NCBI GenBank assembly: GCA_015233485.1
Contig: JADFXO010000208.1
Span: forward strand, 1-6,820
Reading direction: 5' to 3'
Length of the DNA: 6,820 nt
Origin: Nitrospirota bacterium
GTDB lineage: Bacteria; Nitrospirota; Thermodesulfovibrionia; Thermodesulfovibrionales; Magnetobacteriaceae
The translations under genes and the position numbers were made by a program. Of this stretch, positions 5,770-6,820 are shown in pieces. How positions within the stretch are numbered: the stretch's first letter is position 1; every line of letters begins with the position of its first letter. The notes under the pieces were generated by a model. It saw nothing but the letters and a program-made list of their open reading frames with translations, did no database searches and was not told where the DNA came from.

Positions 5770-5825
5770 GCGAATCATTGACTGTAGCTATGGTCACATG
5801 TTAAGCTTAGATTCGCGTGCGATTC
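5770..5825. repeat. Operator-like repeats around the carbonic anhydrase promoter
   Basis: GCGAATC at 5770-5776 is the exact inverse of GATTCGC at 5810-5816, so the two arms bracket the proposed -35 and -10. A third GATTC at 5821-5825 lies 11 bp, one helical turn, after the second. This spacing fits binding of a dimeric regulator, but no regulator is known and seven-base arms can arise by chance. Confidence 0.3.
5778..5807 (+). promoter_or_regulatory. Candidate sigma-70 promoter for carbonic anhydrase
   Basis: TTGACT (5778-5783) matches five of six -35 bases. After 18 nt comes TAAGCT (5802-5807), a weak -10 with the key T, A and last T, preceded by an extended TG at 5799-5800. Transcription would start near 5814, leaving a leader of about 50 nt that includes the ribosome site GGGGAGA at 5847-5853. 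Confidence 0.4.
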
Positions 5826-5862
5826 CCACTAATTATAAAAAACCATGGGGAGAATAATATTT

Positions 5863-6681
5863 ATGACGGTTATGATGAACAACAGATTTAGGATGAGAAG
5901 TATTGGGGTTTATGGGTGTATTTTACTTGCAGCGTTGTTTGTTTTTGCGGGGAGTGGTTTTGCCGGAGATAAAGAAGCTGGACATGCGGAGGACGGACAT
6001 ATGGCACACTGGAGCTATGAAGGAGATAGCGGACCTGTTAAATGGGGAGATTTGTCAACTGAGAACGCGGTATGCAAAACTGGCAAACACCAGTCCCCTG
6101 TTGACATCAAAGAGTCTAAAAACGCTGACAAGAAGATTGCCTATAAGGTTGATTACAAAACAGTCCCATTAAAGATAATCAACGACGGCCACACAATACA
6201 GGTTAATTATGCTCCCGGCAGTACCATTGCCATAAACGGAAAGGCTTACCAGTTGATTCAGTTTCATTTTCACCACCCAGGCGAGCATACCGTTGCAGGT
6301 AAGTCATATCCCATGGAACTGCATATAGTGCATAAAAACGATAAGGGTGAACTGGCAGTTTTGGGTATTTTCATGGCCGAGGGAAAGGAAAACGCCGCTA
6401 TAAAGACACTATGGGACAATCTGCCCGATAAGGTTAATGAGGAAAAGTCCGTACCATCGGTAAACATCAACGCGTCCACCCTTTTGCCTGAAATGGATAG
6501 TCTTTTCGTTTACAGCGGGTCTTTGACCACACCTCCATGCAGCGAAGGCGTAAGTTGGAATGTTTTCAACAGCCCCATAGAAGTGTCGAAGGCGCAGATA
6601 GATAAGTTTATTGCTGTTATTGGCAACAATGCCAGACCTGTCCAGCCACTAAACGACAGGCAGTTACATCAATCTAAATAA
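5863..6681 (+). CDS. Periplasmic alpha-class carbonic anhydrase
   Basis: This enzyme interconverts CO2 and bicarbonate with a zinc ion in the periplasm. Numbering from an upstream ATG at 5845, the zinc ligands are His141 and His143 (QFHFHHPGEH) and His160 (MELHIVH). Thr228 in SLTTPP is the gatekeeper, His116 in NDGHTIQV sits where the proton-shuttle His64 of human CA II lies, and Cys77 with Cys232 can form the disulfide usual in secreted bacterial members. A basic segment, a hydrophobic core (about 21-36) and GFA before residue 41 make a Sec signal peptide. I chose the ATG at 5863 because GGGGAGA stands 9 nt before it, giving 272 residues; the ATG at 5845 lacks a ribosome site. All catalytic residues are intact. 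The gene stands alone, and its codons look more A+T-rich than those of its neighbours. Confidence 0.95.
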   Translation: MTVMMNNRFRMRSIGVYGCILLAALFVFAGSGFAGDKEAGHAEDGHMAHWSYEGDSGPVKWGDLSTENAVCKTGKHQSPVDIKESKNADKKIAYKVDYKTVPLKIINDGHTIQVNYAPGSTIAINGKAYQLIQFHFHHPGEHTVAGKSYPMELHIVHKNDKGELAVLGIFMAEGKENAAIKTLWDNLPDKVNEEKSVPSVNINASTLLPEMDSLFVYSGSLTTPPCSEGVSWNVFNSPIEVSKAQIDKFIAVIGNNARPVQPLNDRQLHQSK

Positions 6682-6739
6682 GGTACGTACAATGCCGTAA
6701 ACTGTACAGCCATGTGGAGACAATACCTGTATTTTACCT

Positions 6740-6810
6740 AATCAGATTTTTACCATGTGAACAGCCCGGCGCCGGTATATCAGGAAACGAGTTCGTTCAC
6801 AAATCTGATT
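6740..6810. repeat. Nested inverted repeat downstream of carbonic anhydrase
   Basis: AATCAGATTT (6740-6749) is the exact inverse of AAATCTGATT (6801-6810). Inside, GTGAAC (6757-6762) pairs with GTTCAC (6795-6800), leaving a 7-nt bulge on the left arm only. Near the centre is the self-complementary CCGGCGCCGG (6766-6775). Transcribed, this would fold into a long bulged hairpin with a second hairpin in its loop. It lacks a terminal T run on either strand, so it is not a standard intrinsic terminator. Its role is unknown. Confidence 0.45.
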
Positions 6811-6820
6811 GTGGAGAGTA

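Noticed and set aside
5845..5862. ATG start at 5845 for carbonic anhydrase
   Set aside because: No ribosome site precedes it, while GGGGAGA at 5847-5853 serves the ATG at 5863.
5987..6000. Internal His-rich stretch of carbonic anhydrase as a separate metal-binding domain
   Set aside because: The few His residues just after the signal peptide are common in secreted carbonic anhydrases and are too short for a domain.
6687..6707. GTACA...TGTAC stem after the carbonic anhydrase stop as a terminator
   Set aside because: Five-base stem with an 11-nt loop and no following T run; too weak.
6740..6810. Integron attC site
   Set aside because: The bulged palindrome is suggestive, but I find no GTTRRRY/RYYYAAC core pair and no integrase or cassette array.

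Overview
The window carries seven protein genes of a Gram-negative bacterium. The periplasmic-type alpha-carbonic anhydrase with a Sec signal peptide indicates the Gram-negative envelope. The mix of a tungstate-type ABC transporter, polysaccharide genes, a eukaryotic-like Ser/Thr kinase fused to a cyclic-nucleotide-binding domain, and intermediate GC content would suit an environmental anaerobe such as a Nitrospirota or delta-proteobacterial-like lineage. That placement is inference with low confidence. No rRNA, tRNA or CRISPR array was seen.

Positions 60-2133 form a tightly packed minus-strand operon. It reads: a HhH-GPD DNA glycosylase of the endonuclease III/MagIII type, then a TupB-like tungstate permease 8 nt downstream, then a TupC-like ATPase that overlaps or abuts the permease end. 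No substrate-binding protein (TupA) gene lies in the window. Positions 1-59 are downstream of the ATPase and hold nothing I can call, including no terminator.

A 22-bp divergent gap (2134-2155) separates this operon from a plus-strand unit. That unit is a NodB-type polysaccharide deacetylase and a GT4 glycosyltransferase, joined by a 1-nt TAATG overlap. A Ser/Thr kinase with a C-terminal cNMP-binding domain follows 9 nt later, behind its own extended -10 promoter and probably with a leaderless start. The deacetylase and glycosyltransferase would modify a cell-surface or capsular glycan. The kinase may add a signalling layer but need not act on them.

Positions 5413-5844 hold no ordinary gene. 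The left part (5412-5741) is bounded by 17-bp inverted repeats with one mismatch, like a non-autonomous (MITE-like) element. The left repeat begins on the last base of the kinase stop codon. On its minus strand are three tiny, overlapping or coupled ORFs. The last has a strong Shine-Dalgarno and matches the start of a HigA/XRE-type antitoxin before stopping after 12 codons. The right part carries a candidate promoter flanked by operator-like repeats for the next gene.

Positions 5863-6681 encode a complete secreted alpha-carbonic anhydrase, apparently monocistronic. The tail (6682-6820) holds a nested inverted repeat (6740-6810) of unknown role and no gene that I can support.
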